The notes: generated by a model from the letters alone, not told the origin. Shown: positions 1-8,200, numbered from the stretch's first letter. The stretch is DNA of 51,405 nucleotides from an uncultured Desulfovibrio sp. (GCF_944324935.1 NZ_CALUYG010000019.1:1-51405), one strand, 5' to 3'. Translations and numbers: made by a program.

Positions 1-99
1 GCTGTAGCCGAGGAGATCGGCAATGCTCCTGAGGGATTTTTCCCCCGGAAGCCGCTCCATGATTTCTCCGTGAGTTTTGGTAAGGTGTTTTTGCCCCAT
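1..99 (-). CDS. Transposase N-terminus (IS3 OrfA-like), runs off left edge
   Basis: Reading the minus strand from the ATG at 99 gives 33 residues beginning MGQKHLTKTHGEIMERL and continuing through a helix-turn-helix-like stretch (KSLRSIADLLGYS) to the window edge without a stop. A GAGG Shine-Dalgarno core (117-120 on the plus strand) sits seven bases upstream. The lysine-rich start followed by an HTH is typical of the small OrfA or DNA-binding subunit of IS3-like elements, but only the N-terminus is visible, so the family is inferred. The start codon lies inside one arm of a 14-bp inverted repeat (see 93-150). It lies downstream of the EF-G-like gene on the same strand. Confidence 0.6.
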   Translation of the reverse strand, partial: MGQKHLTKTHGEIMERLPGEKSLRSIADLLGYS

Positions 100-150
100 G
101 ACAGTTCCTCGTTGTTGAGGTGTTTGTTTGCAAAGCAACTGTCATGGGGC
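93..150 (-). promoter_or_regulatory. Hairpin masking the transposase start codon
   Basis: A perfect 14-bp inverted repeat, GCCCCATGACAGTT (93-106) and AACTGTCATGGGGC (137-150), encloses the ribosome binding site, and one arm contains the ATG. A nested CCTC/GAGG repeat (107-110, 117-120) includes the SD. Transcripts entering from outside would fold and hide the start; a transcript starting inside the element would lack the distal arm. On the plus strand the same hairpin is followed by a T-rich run and could terminate. Confidence 0.6.
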
Positions 151-245
151 TTTCTTTTTTGGGCAAGCCCTCTGTTACCTTTCAATTTACAATCTGCCTG
201 CAAAAAAGTCCCCTTCCTTCCCCCGCATCATCCCCGCAGCACGAC

Positions 246-282
246 AAAAAACGCGGCCTGCCGGAGCGGGCCGCGTTTTTTT
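246..282 (-). terminator. Intrinsic terminator after the EF-G-like gene
   Basis: The 8-bp stem ACGCGGCC (251-258) / GGCCGCGT (269-276) is flanked by A-runs and T-runs on both sides, so it can act in both directions. It lies just past the stop of the minus-strand EF-G-like gene at 303. Confidence 0.85.
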
Positions 283-302
283 GTGTCGTTCAGGGACAGG
301 TT

Positions 303-2366
303 TTATTCCTGTCCGTTATGTTCCTGGTATTCGGCGATGACGCGGTCGGCGATGGGCTGCGGCGCTTCTTCGTAGTGGGCGAATTCCATGGTGAAGAAGC
401 CCTGGCCACCGGTCATGGAGCGCAGGTCGGGCGCGTAGCGCAGCACTTCGCTCATGGGGACGTGGGCCTTGATCTCGGTGACGCCGGCGCGGGAGTCGGA
501 GCCGAGCACCTTGCCGCGGCGGGAGGAGAGGTCGCCGATGACGTCGCCCATGTTTTCGTCGGGCACGGAGACGGTCAGCAGGACCACGGGCTCGAGGAGG
601 ACGGGCTTGAGGCTTTCCATCGCCTTTTTGAAGGCCAGCGAACCGGCGACCTTGAAGGCCATTTCCGAGGAGTCCACGGTGTGGTAGCTGCCGTCATAGA
701 CCTTGACGCGGAAGTCCACCACCTGGCAGCCGGCGAGGAAGCCGCGGGCGGCAGCCTCCTGGATGCCCTTGTCGATGGCGGGAATGTACTGACGAGGGAT
801 GACACCGCCGACGATAGCGTCCTCGAACACATAGCCGGAGCCGCGCGGCAGGCCTTCCAGCTCGATCCAGCAGTCGCCGAACTGACCGCGGCCGCCGGAC
901 TGCTTCTTGTGGCGACCCTGCACCTGACATTTGCCGCGCACGGTCTCACGGTAGGGAACCTTGGGGGTCTTGAGGATGATGTCCACCTTGAAGCGGCGGC
1001 GGGCCTTTTCCACGGAGAGCTCGATGTGAAGCTGGCCCATGCCGGAGAGGAGGATATCGCCCGTTTCCTCGTCCCGGCCGAGCTTGAGGGTGATGTCCTC
1101 GTCAAGCAGGCGCTGGATGGCGGCGTAGACCTTGTCCTCGTCGCCCTTTTCCTTGGGCGAGAGGGCGTAGGTGATGAGCTGCGGGGGCAGTTCGGGGGCG
1201 GGCAGGGTGAAGGGGGCCTTTTCGTCGCAGAGGGTATCGCCGGTACGGGTATTCTTGAGCTTGGCCACGGCAACGATGGCGCCGGGGCCCACCACGTCCT
1301 TGCAGGGGGTCTGGTTCTTGCCCACCATATAGAGCAGGTTGCCCAGGCGTTCGTTTTCCCCGCTGCGGGTATTTTTGACCGTGGCGTCGCCGTCGATGGT
1401 GCCGGAGAGGATGCGCAGGAAGGAGAGCTGGCCGGTGAAGGGGTCGGCCAGGGTCTTGAAGACGAAGGCGGCCAGCGGCTCATCGGGGGAGGAGGCACGT
1501 TCATTGCCTTCGGCGTCCATGAAGGGAGGACGTTCCAGCGGGGAGGGGAGCAGGGCCTGTACGGCGTCGAGCACGGCCGCGCCGCCCTTGTTTTCCAGCG
1601 CGGAGCAGACGAGCACGGGCGTCAGATAGCCGCGCAGCACGCCATTTCGCAGGCCGGTACGCAGGTCGTCGTCGGTCAGGCTGCCTTCCTCAAGGTATTT
1701 TTCCATGAGGGCTTCATCGCTCTCCGCGATATTTTCCACGGCCACGTCCCGCAGCAGGGCCACGTCGTCGGTCACTTCGTCAGGCAGGGTGATGGGGGTG
1801 GGGACGCCGTCGGGCCCGAATTTGTAGGCGTTGCCGCTCAGCACATCCACATAGCCGGTGAACGCTTCGCCGTCCCGGAGGGGATAGTGCAGGGCGACGG
1901 CCTTGACGCCCAGCGAGCTCAGGCTGTCGAAGGCCATGCCGAAGTCGGCGCGGTCGCGGTCCAGCTTGTTGATGACGAAGAGGGCGGGCAGGGATTCGTC
2001 ACGGACGGCGGTCCAGAGCTTCTTGGTCAGGGGGCGCACGCCGTCCACGGCATCCAGCACGAAGAGCACGCTGTCCACGCCCTTGAGCAGGTAGTCCATA
2101 TCCCCGGTAAAGTTGCCGTCGCCGGGAATGTCGAGCAGAAAATGCCTGTTCTTGTTCCACGTCCAGGTGGCGACGGCCGGCTGTATGGAGCCGCGGCGGC
2201 GGACTTCTTCGGGCTCATAGTCAAGGCTGGTGGTCCCTTCCTCAATGGCGCCCATCCGCGAGATGGCGCCCGTGGTGAAGAGAAGCATTTCCGCCAGCGA
2301 GGTTTTGCCGCACCCGCCGGTGCCGACGAGAGCGAACGTGCGTTGAGCATCTACCGGGTTGGACAT
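303..2366 (-). CDS. Elongation factor G-like translational GTPase (EF-G2 type)
   Basis: 687 residues with the full EF-G layout: GTPase domain, domain II, and the domain III-V region with the GGRGQFGD segment typical of domain IV. The P-loop is GTGGCGKT (residues 15-22) and the G4 motif is NKLD (133-136). The G3 motif reads DIPGD (79-83), where canonical EF-G has DTPGH, so the histidine that activates the hydrolytic water is replaced by Asp. That and the divergent P-loop mark it as an accessory EF-G paralogue rather than the housekeeping fusA. The ATG at 2366 has a GGGAG SD six bases upstream. It is monocistronic, ending at the 246-282 terminator. Role is unknown: possibly a specialised ribosome or tetracycline-protection-like function. 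Confidence 0.85.
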   Translation of the reverse strand: MSNPVDAQRTFALVGTGGCGKTSLAEMLLFTTGAISRMGAIEEGTTSLDYEPEEVRRRGSIQPAVATWTWNKNRHFLLDIPGDGNFTGDMDYLLKGVDSVLFVLDAVDGVRPLTKKLWTAVRDESLPALFVINKLDRDRADFGMAFDSLSSLGVKAVALHYPLRDGEAFTGYVDVLSGNAYKFGPDGVPTPITLPDEVTDDVALLRDVAVENIAESDEALMEKYLEEGSLTDDDLRTGLRNGVLRGYLTPVLVCSALENKGGAAVLDAVQALLPSPLERPPFMDAEGNERASSPDEPLAAFVFKTLADPFTGQLSFLRILSGTIDGDATVKNTRSGENERLGNLLYMVGKNQTPCKDVVGPGAIVAVAKLKNTRTGDTLCDEKAPFTLPAPELPPQLITYALSPKEKGDEDKVYAAIQRLLDEDITLKLGRDEETGDILLSGMGQLHIELSVEKARRRFKVDIILKTPKVPYRETVRGKCQVQGRHKKQSGGRGQFGDCWIELEGLPRGSGYVFEDAIVGGVIPRQYIPAIDKGIQEAAARGFLAGCQVVDFRVKVYDGSYHTVDSSEMAFKVAGSLAFKKAMESLKPVLLEPVVLLTVSVPDENMGDVIGDLSSRRGKVLGSDSRAGVTEIKAHVPMSEVLRYAPDLRSMTGGQGFFTMEFAHYEEAPQPIADRVIAEYQEHNGQE

Positions 2367-2735
2367 AGAAAACTCCCTTAGTAATCAGTGTGGCACGGAA
2401 CCGGAAGGGCCTCAGCCGAGCGGGGCATGGCGCGTTTCCGGCCGCATGCCCGGCAGCGGGGGCCGGCATCGCAGCGCATGCGGTCGGGAAGGGCGGCGCC
2501 GTAAGGCGCGGGACGCCTCGACACGCTGTCCCCCCTGCGGGAGGAAAACGCCTTCCGCCGTCCCCGTAAAACCGCATGCCGTGGCAGCGAATGGGCCCGG
2601 CATGGTTTTTCTACTGCTTTAAGCATAGCGCGTCGCTGAAAAAAAGGGAAGTCCCCCGGTCAGTGTGGACTCCTTGACAGAAAGTGGGGGAAGGATGACT
2701 ATAAAAGGATAGGATGTCCCTTCCGGGAGGCAAAG
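2367..2735. other. Intergenic region between divergent genes
   Basis: 369 bases separate the EF-G-like gene (minus) from the 2736 gene (plus). It is GC-rich with several short palindromic stretches. No conserved ORF or RNA gene was recognised. The only clear signal is a TTGACA at 2674-2679 followed by an AT-rich TATAAA at 2700-2705; the 20-base spacing is longer than ideal. Confidence 0.4.
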
Positions 2736-3335
2736 ATGATCGTTCTGGCTGCCGGGGCCTTTATCGTGCTCGTGGGCCTGATTTTCAGTTTTCGCATCAT
2801 GCGGCGCGGCATCGGCTCGCTGGAGAGCAGCTCGCAGCGGCTGCAGGAAAAGATAGACGGCGAGGAACGCCGGATCGCCGAGGACGTGCGCAATATGAGC
2901 AGCGCCGAGCATATGGATGTCACCACGGCAGCCGTGCGGGATCTGCTGCGTCTTACGCCGGGCCGGGAGGCCTGCCCCGTGGAGGTGGAGGGCCGCCGAC
3001 TGGTGCTGCATCTGCCGGAAGGGGATGTCAGTCTGGCGCTGGCCATGCAGGAGGCGTCGTTGCGCTCCCTGCACAAGCGCATCCAGGGGCATGCTGTCTG
3101 GCAGGTACGCGGCTGCCGGCGCGATGCGGATTTCCATGATGTGGGATCGGCCATGCGGCATCTGGACCACATCCTGCGCGGACACGAGAAAGAGGCGGAG
3201 GAACTGCCGCAGTTCGCCCGCCGTTTTGCGCCTGCGCGCGGCAAGGCCCTGCCGGCGCACCGGCATATGACCGCCGCGGCCGGCCGTCTGGCGCAGGGCA
3301 GGCCCGCCGCCAGGGAGAGCCTGCCGGGAAAGTAG
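2736..3335 (+). CDS. Membrane-anchored protein of unknown function
   Basis: 199 residues with one N-terminal transmembrane helix (about residues 2-19), then an amphipathic, probably coiled-coil stretch (25-55) and a basic C-terminus rich in Arg and Ala. No family is recognised. The helix-then-coil layout resembles single-pass scaffolds such as phage-shock or division-associated proteins, but that is only a shape resemblance. The start is supported by GGGAGG five bases before the ATG. It converges on the thioesterase gene with six bases between the two stops and no terminator. Confidence 0.6.
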   Translation: MIVLAAGAFIVLVGLIFSFRIMRRGIGSLESSSQRLQEKIDGEERRIAEDVRNMSSAEHMDVTTAAVRDLLRLTPGREACPVEVEGRRLVLHLPEGDVSLALAMQEASLRSLHKRIQGHAVWQVRGCRRDADFHDVGSAMRHLDHILRGHEKEAEELPQFARRFAPARGKALPAHRHMTAAAGRLAQGRPAARESLPGK

Positions 3336-3341
3336 GGAGGA

Positions 3342-3785
3342 TCAGGCCGTCGTCGTTTGTTCTCCGGCCGGGAGGTGGAAAAGCGCCTTGAACCAGTCCG
3401 GGACGGCTGTCGGACGGCCCTCCCGGTTGACCAGCGCATGCTGGGTGCTGCCGCTGGCCAGCAGGGCGGACTTGTCCTCATTCCACATCTCATATACAAA
3501 GACGAGCGATGCACGTCCCCATTCGCTGATGCCGGCATGCACCTGCACCAGATCGTCATAACGGGCCGGGGCCCGGTAACGGCAGCGTGCCTCGCGTACC
3601 GGCAGCAGGATGCCGCGCGCCTCGACCTCGCGGTAGCTCATGCCCCGGCAGCGGATGTATTCGCTGCGGGCGCGCTCGAAGATGTGAAGATATTCCGCAT
3701 AGTACAAAACTCCCATGGTGTCGGTCTCCCCGTAGGACACGCGGTGCGACATCCAGACATCGGAAGCAGGAAAACTGGTATGCAC
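3342..3785 (-). CDS. YbgC-type acyl-CoA thioesterase (hotdog fold)
   Basis: 147 residues, one hotdog domain. The motif SYGETDTMGVLYYAEYL carries the conserved Asp (D22) of the 4-hydroxybenzoyl-CoA thioesterase/YbgC family, which hydrolyses short- or medium-chain acyl-CoA thioesters in the cytoplasm. The GTG start at 3785 was chosen because a strong AAGGAG lies seven bases upstream; the internal ATG at 3752 has no SD. The 5' end overlaps the start of the divergent mltA gene by six bases. In many proteobacteria ybgC sits with tol-pal; it does not here. Confidence 0.8.
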   Translation of the reverse strand: MHTSFPASDVWMSHRVSYGETDTMGVLYYAEYLHIFERARSEYIRCRGMSYREVEARGILLPVREARCRYRAPARYDDLVQVHAGISEWGRASLVFVYEMWNEDKSALLASGSTQHALVNREGRPTAVPDWFKALFHLPAGEQTTTA

Positions 3786-4952
3786 GCCATTGCTCCTTCG
3801 CAGGCGAAGCCCCTGCGAGCGTCGTTGTTTGCGCTTGTGCGCTGTGGTCTTCTGCTGGCGCTGACGCTTTTGTGCGCCTGCGCCGGAAAATCGTCGGACG
3901 TCAGGGAGCAAGCGCCGCGCTGGCGGCCCCTCGGCCCGGCCGTGACGGCGGAAGAGCCGCGGGAATTCGTCCGCTGGCTGGATCCCCGCAATCAGGATCT
4001 CACGTCATGGCGCGAGATGGCTCCTACGGTGCGGAAGTCCCTGCGCTATGTCAAGAGCAAACCGCAGGACGCGCTGGCCGTCAACCGCCCCGGGCTCAGG
4101 CTGACCTGGGGGGATATGCGCCGGACGCTGGAGCGGCTGGAAGCCCTGCTGCCGCGCCTGGATGCCGAACCGGGGCTTTTCCTGGCCAATTTCACCTGGA
4201 AGGCCGTGCCGCAGGGGATAGATTATTCAGGCTATTACGAGCCTTACGTCCGGGCCAGCCGGACGGCCAAACCCGGGTATCCGCAGGCCATCTACAAGCT
4301 GCCGCCGGATCTGGCCGCCGTCAAGCGGCGCAATCGGGGCCGCTATCACGACCGCCGCACCATCGAGGAAAAGCAGGTGCTGGCCGGCAGGGGGCTGGAG
4401 CTGGCCTGGGCGGCCGATCCCGTTGACGTCTTCTTTCTGGAGATTCAGGGGTCCGGCCGGCTCATCTTTGACGACGGCACGCAGGCCTTCGTGAACTATG
4501 CCGGGCAGAACGGCCACAAGTACAAGAGTTCCGGCCGCATCATGCGGGAGAAGGGCCTCCTGACGGAAGGCCATATTTTCGAACAGCGCGAGTGGTTCAA
4601 GAACAATCCGCAGCGGGTGGACGAGATCCTGCACGAAAATCCCAGTTACGTCTTTTTTCGCTTCGGCAACCGCGGGCCCACGGGAGCCATGGGGCAGGTG
4701 GTGGACGACTGGCTCTCGCTGGCGACCGACCGCAAATATATCCCGCTGGGCGCGGTGGTGGCCTACGGCGTCAACGCGCCCGACCCGGATTACGGGACCA
4801 TCCCGCTGCGGGGTATAGGCTTCGCGCAGGACGTGGGCGGCGCCATCAAGCGCAACCGCATCGACATCTTCTGCGGCGGCGGCGAGCGGGCCAATTATGT
4901 GGCCAGCCATCTGGACGCGCACGGCCCGGCCTGGGTGCTGGTGGCGCGTTAG
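3780..4952 (+). CDS. mltA: Membrane-bound lytic murein transglycosylase A (lipoprotein)
   Basis: 390 residues. A lipoprotein signal peptide with lipobox LLCAC predicts outer-membrane anchoring. The middle matches the MltA barrel (VFFLEIQGSGRL, GQNGHKYKSSGR) and the C-terminus the 3D domain. Two conserved aspartates lie 11 residues apart in DVGGAIKRNRID; the second corresponds to the catalytic Asp of E. coli MltA. It cleaves the MurNAc-GlcNAc bond of peptidoglycan, forming 1,6-anhydro ends. A longer frame upstream (from 3357) is antisense to the thioesterase and is not used. The ATG has AGGA eight bases upstream, inside the thioesterase gene. Confidence 0.88.
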   Translation: MHAIAPSQAKPLRASLFALVRCGLLLALTLLCACAGKSSDVREQAPRWRPLGPAVTAEEPREFVRWLDPRNQDLTSWREMAPTVRKSLRYVKSKPQDALAVNRPGLRLTWGDMRRTLERLEALLPRLDAEPGLFLANFTWKAVPQGIDYSGYYEPYVRASRTAKPGYPQAIYKLPPDLAAVKRRNRGRYHDRRTIEEKQVLAGRGLELAWAADPVDVFFLEIQGSGRLIFDDGTQAFVNYAGQNGHKYKSSGRIMREKGLLTEGHIFEQREWFKNNPQRVDEILHENPSYVFFRFGNRGPTGAMGQVVDDWLSLATDRKYIPLGAVVAYGVNAPDPDYGTIPLRGIGFAQDVGGAIKRNRIDIFCGGGERANYVASHLDAHGPAWVLVAR

Positions 4953-5406
4953 AGGCTGTTGCACACTTTCACAGAGTATTTCACCAGTACTCTAAATCAG
5001 TCATGCGCGCTCCGCTTGCGTTGGGGGCGAGGTTGGCTCGTGTGTCTGTGTCTTTCCCTGGTCAAAGCGCGCTGGGGAAGGGAGCGCCCCGACGGGCGGC
5101 CGCAGGTCGTGTCCGTCAGGCGACGCAGGAGCCTTGCGGGCATCGGCAACGGCGCGAGCGGGTCTCCTTGCCCTCAGACAAGCGGCAAGAGTGCTGACAG
5201 GCCCCAGGCAGGGCCGGCGGCGCGCGCCGCCCGCGCGGGCCCTTGTGCGCGGCATGGCGACGGGGAATGACCGGGCGGGTGGCGGAACCATCTGTGGATG
5301 CTGCCTGAACGGCGTTGTGAAAGCCGCCGTGCGGCTGCGAAAGTCCCGCACGCGACCTGCGGACACGCGGCCTGACATGCTGCGTACGGCAAATAATGGG
5401 GGAGAT
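4953..5406. other. 454-base intergenic region with repeat copy
   Basis: Directly after mltA comes GAGGCTGTTGCACAC, which resembles the end of some insertion sequences, and a short inverted repeat AGAGTA/TACTCT (4973-4978, 4988-4993). Then follows a reverse-oriented copy of the composite repeat (5053-5160) and a very GC-rich stretch with a small hairpin (AGCCGC/GCGGCT, 5322-5336). No gene was recognised. Confidence 0.5.
5053..5160 (-). repeat. Composite intergenic repeat, copy A (reverse orientation)
   Basis: Read on the minus strand, this copy has the unit GATGCCCGCAAGGCTCCTGC-GTCGCCTGACGG followed by the core CCCTTCCCCAGCGCGCTTTG and ACCAGGGAAAG. The same order of blocks occurs at 39894-40060 and 44731-44940. 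Confidence 0.75.
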
Positions 5407-6393
5407 ATGACCGTTTTGATCTGTGGCGGGGCCGGCTATATCGGCTCACACGCGGTGCGGGCACTGCGCGCACAGGGGCGCGAGGTGGTGGTGCTGGACA
5501 ATCTGTTGACCGGCCACCGGCAGTCCCTGCCCGCGGATGTGCCCTTTGTGGAAGGCGACATGCGCGACCCGGCTCTGCTGGACGCCGTTTTCGGGCGGTA
5601 TGCGGTGGATGGCGTGCTGCACTTTGCGGCCAGTTCTCTTGTCGGCGAGAGCATGCAGCTCCCCCTTGCGTATTTCAGCAACAATGTCCACGGCATGCAA
5701 ACCTTGCTGGAGGCGATGGTGCGTCACGGTGTGGCGCGCATCGTCTTTTCCTCATCCGCCGCTGTCTACGGCGAGCCGGACAGCGTGCCCATCACCGAGG
5801 ACGCCCCCCTGCGGCCCGGCAATCCCTATGGCGAGAGCAAGCGCATCATGGAGAGCATGATGCGCTGGGCCGCCGTGGCGCATGGCCTGCGCTATGTCTC
5901 CCTGCGGTATTTCAATGTGGGCGGCGCGGTGGCGGACGGCTCCATCGGCGAGGATCACCGGCCGGAAAGCCACCTCATCCCGCTCATCCTCCAGGTTCCT
6001 CTGGGCCGGCGGCCGCATATCATCATCAATGGGGGCGATTACGATACCCCGGACGGGACCTGCATCCGCGACTATGTGGGCGTGGAGGATCTGATCGAGG
6101 CCCATGTGCTGGCGCTGCGCCATCTTGAGGCCGGCGGGGAAAGCGCGGTCTTCAATCTGGGCAGCGAACAGGGCTTCTCCGTCCGGCAGATGGTCGATGC
6201 CGCCCGTCGCGTCACAGGACATCCGCTCCCGGTGGTCATGGGCGGACGCCGGCCCGGCGACCCGGCCCGGCTGGTGGCCTCCTCCCGCCGGGTGGGGAGA
6301 GTGCTCGGCTGGCGGCCGCGTCAGAGCGTGGAGGAGATCATCGCCTCGGCCTGGCGCTGGCACAGCAGCCATCCTGACGGCTTCGGCGCGTAA
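5407..6393 (+). CDS. galE: UDP-glucose 4-epimerase
   Basis: 328 residues, normal for GalE. An extended short-chain dehydrogenase fold: NAD-binding GGAGYIGSH (7-15), catalytic Ser in FSSSAAVYG (114-122) and YGESK (Y141, K145). It interconverts UDP-glucose and UDP-galactose for surface polysaccharide synthesis. The ATG at 5407 follows a GGGGGAG SD and starts directly with the Rossmann strand; the longer upstream frame is low-complexity. It stands alone, with no other sugar-nucleotide gene nearby, so other UDP-sugar epimerase activity is possible. Confidence 0.88.
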   Translation: MTVLICGGAGYIGSHAVRALRAQGREVVVLDNLLTGHRQSLPADVPFVEGDMRDPALLDAVFGRYAVDGVLHFAASSLVGESMQLPLAYFSNNVHGMQTLLEAMVRHGVARIVFSSSAAVYGEPDSVPITEDAPLRPGNPYGESKRIMESMMRWAAVAHGLRYVSLRYFNVGGAVADGSIGEDHRPESHLIPLILQVPLGRRPHIIINGGDYDTPDGTCIRDYVGVEDLIEAHVLALRHLEAGGESAVFNLGSEQGFSVRQMVDAARRVTGHPLPVVMGGRRPGDPARLVASSRRVGRVLGWRPRQSVEEIIASAWRWHSSHPDGFGA

Positions 6394-6453
6394 GCGTCAT
6401 AAAAATACTAATAATTCCTTTTATCAAAAAGCGGCAAAATTTTTTCCTGCCAG

Positions 6454-6482
6454 GGCTCTTGCCAAATGGGCGGAGCCTTTTA
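6454..6482 (+). terminator. Weak terminator after galE
   Basis: GGCTC (6454-6458) pairs with GAGCC (6473-6477) and is followed by TTTTAT. The stem is short, so this is tentative. Confidence 0.35.
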
Positions 6483-6508
6483 TCTGTCAAAAAACTTAGG
6501 AGAACAGT

Positions 6509-7033
6509 ATGAAATGTCATACGCATTTCAAGGACGTTCCCCTGCTTGTCGTCAGCATCATCGCCAGCCTCCTGCCTGGCTTCACCTTGATCAAAACCCG
6601 TAACGCGGAGGCGCTTATGCCCGCATCTGCCATGCCGCCCCTCAACAAGAGCGAAGCGGCGGTCATCCTCAACAAGGCGACCGAGCCGCCCTTCAGCGGC
6701 AAGTACAACCACCAGGGCGAGCCCGGGACCTACATCTGCCGGCAATGCGGCATGCCACTCTACAGCAGCGCTGACAAGTTTGATTCCGGCTGCGGCTGGC
6801 CGAGCTTTGACGCCGAACTGCCCGGCGCCGTCAGGCGGCTGCCGGATGCGGACGGGCAGCGCACGGAGATCGTCTGCGCCAGCTGCGGCGGCCATCTGGG
6901 CCATGTGTTCGAGGGCGAGGGCTTTACCGAAAAGAACACGCGGCATTGCGTGAATTCCCTCAGCATGGCCTTTGTGGAAAAGGGCAGTGAAGCGGAAAAG
7001 GAGGCCTTTGCCCGTCAGCAGTCCGCAGCCTGA
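6509..7033 (+). CDS. msrB: Peptide methionine-R-sulfoxide reductase with N-terminal membrane/signal segment
   Basis: 174 residues. The hydrophobic segment at about 11-27 suggests export or anchoring. The SelR/MsrB domain is complete: zinc ligands C77/C80 and C123/C126, the GCGWPSF motif and the catalytic Cys147 in RHCVNSLSM (Cys, not selenocysteine). It reduces methionine-R-sulfoxide in proteins. AGGAG precedes the ATG. The remains of msrA begin immediately after its stop in the -1 frame, so the pair was either an operon or a fused gene. Confidence 0.88.
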   Translation: MKCHTHFKDVPLLVVSIIASLLPGFTLIKTRNAEALMPASAMPPLNKSEAAVILNKATEPPFSGKYNHQGEPGTYICRQCGMPLYSSADKFDSGCGWPSFDAELPGAVRRLPDADGQRTEIVCASCGGHLGHVFEGEGFTEKNTRHCVNSLSMAFVEKGSEAEKEAFARQQSAA

Positions 7034-7515
7034 CCGCCACGGCCATCGTGGCCGGAGGCTGCTTCTGGGGCGTTGAGGATGCTTTTGAAAAGCTGCCCGG
7101 CGCCAAGGAGGCCGTCTCGGGCTATACGGGCGGCACGATGTCTTCGCCGAGCTATGAGCAGGTAAGCACCGGCAGGACGGGCCACGCCGAGGCCGTGCTG
7201 ATTCGGTACGATCCGTCGAAGTTCAGCTACGAGCAGATCTTGCGCCGCTTCTTTGAGATCCACGATCCGACGCAACTGGACCGGCAGGGGCCGGACGTGG
7301 GCAGCCAGTACCGGTCGGCCATCTTCTACGCCTCCGGCAGCGAAAAGCACATTGCCGAGCACCTCATCGACGAGCTGAAGGCTGGGCTACAAGGTGGTGA
7401 CGCGACTGGAAAAGGCGGGCCCCTTCCATGAGGCGGAAGCCTGCCACCAGAACTTCGCCGCCCGCACAGGCCGGGGAGGCTGCCATTTGCCGGTCAAGCG
7501 CTTCGAACAGCGTGC
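7030..7515 (+). pseudogene. msrA: msrA, peptide methionine-S-sulfoxide reductase, frameshifted
   Basis: Homology runs from [13 protein letters not shown] (catalytic Cys in GCFWG) through [10 protein letters not shown] to DELKA at 7383. It then continues one frame later as [18 protein letters not shown] and NFAARTGRGGCHLPVKRF. A single extra base near 7384 explains the break. After the natural C-terminus the second frame runs on for over 200 codons without a stop, and the first frame adds about 15 unrelated residues. The N-terminal part has no good start: GTG 7048 has no SD and would cut off the first strand. A sequencing error cannot be excluded. Confidence 0.75.
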
Positions 7516-7635
7516 GGCGCAGACGACGTGTGTGGGGAGGGGAGCTCCCCCCGCGACGACAGCCGGCCGGCAGCGTACGGCGGGGTCCCGCTGGAAAGGC
7601 TGGGTGGCGCTGACGCAAGGCCGCCATGACGGCAA

Positions 7636-7669
7636 GACGCCGGAGGAGGAATCCACCGGCGTCATTTTT
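7636..7669 (+). terminator. Intrinsic terminator downstream of msrBA
   Basis: GACGCCGG (7636-7643) and CCGGCGTC (7656-7663) form an 8-bp stem followed by ATTTTTT. Confidence 0.8.
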
Positions 7670-7754
7670 TCATATGTGCAGGCTCCGGCGGAGACGGCCC
7701 GACCGGGATGCCGCAGCGCAGCCAGAGTCGGCCGGTCAGAGGGCGGCAAAACGA

Positions 7755-7780
7755 GAAAAGCCCGGCAAGGCGGGCTTTTC
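7755..7780 (-). terminator. Bidirectional terminator after the PaaI-type thioesterase
   Basis: GAAAAGCCCG (7755-7764) pairs perfectly with CGGGCTTTTC (7771-7780) over a six-base loop. It lies 25 bases past the stop of the minus-strand gene. Confidence 0.75.
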
Positions 7781-7804
7781 AGGTACGTCAGGGGAGAAAG
7801 GTGG

Positions 7805-8200
7805 TTAATCAGGGAGCTGGACATCCGTCTGAAAACCGGTAGCCATGCACCGGGCAATGAGCTGGCCGTCGGCATCGCGCACTTCCACGGTGTAGCTCTG
7901 GATATGCGCGCCCTTGCGGACGAGGCGGGCTTCGGCGACAAGGGGACTGGATCTCCCGGGCCGCAGGAATTCGATGCTGGACGTGAGGCTGACGACGCCG
8001 TTGACCTGTCCGGCATTGGCCGCCGCGCCAAACGCCACATCGGCCAGGGCAAAGATGGCGCCGCCGTGGGCAAGGCCCATGCCGTTCTTGTTGTGTTCCT
8101 CAATGGGCATGGTGACGCGGGCGTATTCCCGGCTGGCTTCTTCGATGGTCATGCCGAGATGGCGCATAAGCTTGTCATGCTTGGCTACGTAATTGTTCAT
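7805..8200 (-). CDS. PaaI-family hotdog thioesterase
   Basis: 131 residues. The segment HNKNGMGLAHGGAIFALAD is the PaaI/thioesterase superfamily signature, with the conserved HGG and an Asp on the following helix. Members hydrolyse acyl-CoA, often phenylacetyl-type or 4-hydroxybenzoyl-type, as proofreading enzymes. The ATG at 8200 follows an AGAGGA SD; the longer frame reaching 8422 is antisense to the next gene's terminator. The substrate cannot be read from sequence. It is a stand-alone gene between two terminators. Confidence 0.82.
   Translation of the reverse strand: MNNYVAKHDKLMRHLGMTIEEASREYARVTMPIEEHNKNGMGLAHGGAIFALADVAFGAAANAGQVNGVVSLTSSIEFLRPGRSSPLVAEARLVRKGAHIQSYTVEVRDADGQLIARCMATGFQTDVQLPD

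Noticed and set aside
120-2381. 753-codon plus-strand frame opposite the EF-G-like gene
   Set aside because: It is antisense to a gene with full EF-G motifs and encodes Gly/Ala/Val/His-rich sequence without any domain, typical of GC-rich shadows.
3101-3120. TGGCAGGT...GGCTGC resembling a sigma-54 promoter
   Set aside because: Inside a coding region, poor -12 element, and no gene starts just downstream.
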